64,000 nt of DNA from positions 1,798,001 to 1,862,000 of the forward strand of contig NZ_LT629759.1 in the NCBI RefSeq assembly GCF_900105025.1, in the 5' to 3' direction. The notes beneath the pieces were generated by a model that had not been told where the DNA came from, searched no databases, and saw only the letters and a list, made by a program, of their open reading frames with translations. Below are positions 63,466-64,000 of this stretch, piece after piece. A program made the translations under genes and the position numbers. Each line of letters begins with the position of its first letter. Position 1 is the stretch's first letter. Origin of the DNA: Parafannyhessea umbonata. Lineage in GTDB: Bacteria > Actinomycetota > Coriobacteriia > Coriobacteriales > Atopobiaceae.

Positions 63466-63471
63466 GATGCC

Positions 63472-64000
63472 CTACCTTTCGACATTTTCCTGCTCGATGC
63501 GGACGCCGTTGCGGTCGATCCCCAGGTGCCTGCGCACGATGGCCTTCCTGCCCTCTTCCAGCGCCAGCACGATGGGAGGGAGAAGAACGAGGAATCCATA
63601 GTCCGCAAGGCCAAGCGGGCAGGTGTGGAACACGCCCTGGAACGGCGGGAACACCGTCAGGAGCACGATGAGCGCCACCTCGAACAGTATGCCCTTGTTC
63701 ACCTGCCTGTTAGAGAACAGACCAACCGAGAAGACCGAGGCAAGCTCCGTGCGGCAGTTCATGACCTCGCCTATCTGCGTAAACACGATGGCCGCGAGCG
63801 CCATGGTCGTGGCACGGACGTACGTGGGATCCAGGTCCTTGCCAACGCCAAACATGACGGTACCCATGTGCCAGCCGGCCTGCGCCTGCGCGAACACAAA
63901 CGCCGCAAGCGAGGCGGCCGCGCCCAGAAGGCCGTACCACAGAAACGCCTTGCGCATGACCTCCTTGTTCAGAAGGTGCTCGTGGGGGTCGCGCGGCGGA
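63472..64000 (-). CDS. C-terminal part of a P-type cation-transporting ATPase
   Basis: Membrane ion pump, N-terminal part beyond the window. The visible frame starts PPRDPHEHLLNKEVMRKAFL, the motif found at the head of the Cation_ATPase_C domain in Ca2+/Na+/K+-type pumps, then has helices (GLLGAAASLAAFVFA, LASVFSVGLFSNRQVNKGIL, LILLTVFPP-type) and stops at 63472. It leads into the two RCK genes. Confidence 0.85.
   Translation of the reverse strand, partial: PPRDPHEHLLNKEVMRKAFLWYGLLGAAASLAAFVFAQAQAGWHMGTVMFGVGKDLDPTYVRATTMALAAIVFTQIGEVMNCRTELASVFSVGLFSNRQVNKGILFEVALIVLLTVFPPFQGVFHTCPLGLADYGFLVLLPPIVLALEEGRKAIVRRHLGIDRNGVRIEQENVER

Overview
The window is about 64 kb of high-GC DNA with compact operons. 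Good Shine-Dalgarno sites and Actinobacteria-like proteins (including a selenium-linked purine enzyme set and many PTS systems) suggest a gut Coriobacteriia member, for example an Olsenella/Atopobiaceae-type organism. This placement is inference from gene content. I see no rRNA, tRNA or CRISPR array.

Layout. 1-4040: the edge of a mannose-family PTS operon with an FrlB/GfrF-like deglycase (glycated amino acid use), the selenium-hydroxylase accessory gene yqeC, a HAD phosphatase and a GNAT acetyltransferase. 4343-7652: a lower-GC island bounded by near-identical 27-bp direct repeats. It carries a BRCT-DUF285 protein and an EF-hand/BRCT/Pif1-type helicase, and is the best candidate here for an undescribed system. 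7662-15710: a small membrane protein, an MFS transporter broken by an amber codon, a DUF2798 protein behind an attenuator-like leader, an iron alcohol dehydrogenase under a MerR-style promoter, and an IS21-family element that splits a second copy of the small membrane protein. 15963-45284: a large purine/uric-acid type catabolic region (ridA, hyuA, mocA, ygeW, ygeY, an APC transporter, an amidohydrolase, a LysR regulator, xdhABC, ygeX, TetR, HD protein, fused selenium-type xanthine dehydrogenase, ferredoxin, ygfK, ssnA, YheO-like regulator, NCS2 permease, M20 hydrolase). 45737-50580: a trehalose module (treR, treB, treC). 50854-53646: a three-gene ABC importer. 53822-60709: a MoaF-like protein, a GntR regulator, a P-loop kinase, a TPR-like protein, an ascorbate-family PTS, a PfkB kinase and a class II aldolase. 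61102-64000: a second HAD phosphatase, two TrkA-type RCK proteins and the C-terminus of a P-type cation ATPase.

How the purine genes fit together. Molybdenum hydroxylases (xdhABC and the fused xdh), with YqeC and MocA for the cofactor, would interconvert purines. HyuA, SsnA, YgeY and YgeW are hydrolase/carbamoyltransferase enzymes of the kind linked to anaerobic uric acid breakdown. YgeX would release pyruvate and ammonia from diaminopropionate, and RidA would clear the 2-aminoacrylate intermediate. YgfK and the ferredoxin supply or receive electrons. NCS2 and APC transporters would bring in substrate. A recurring operator-like sequence (C-W-A-A-C, five bases, G-T-T-W-G) lies upstream of ygeY, ygeX, the NCS2 permease and the ssnA/YheO-like divergent region, so these scattered units look like one regulon.

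Repeats. A family of about 100-bp palindromic elements occurs four times between 45289 and 61036. A 22-bp-period tandem repeat sits at 15823-15882. The 9-mer GGCGAGAAG is strongly over-represented.
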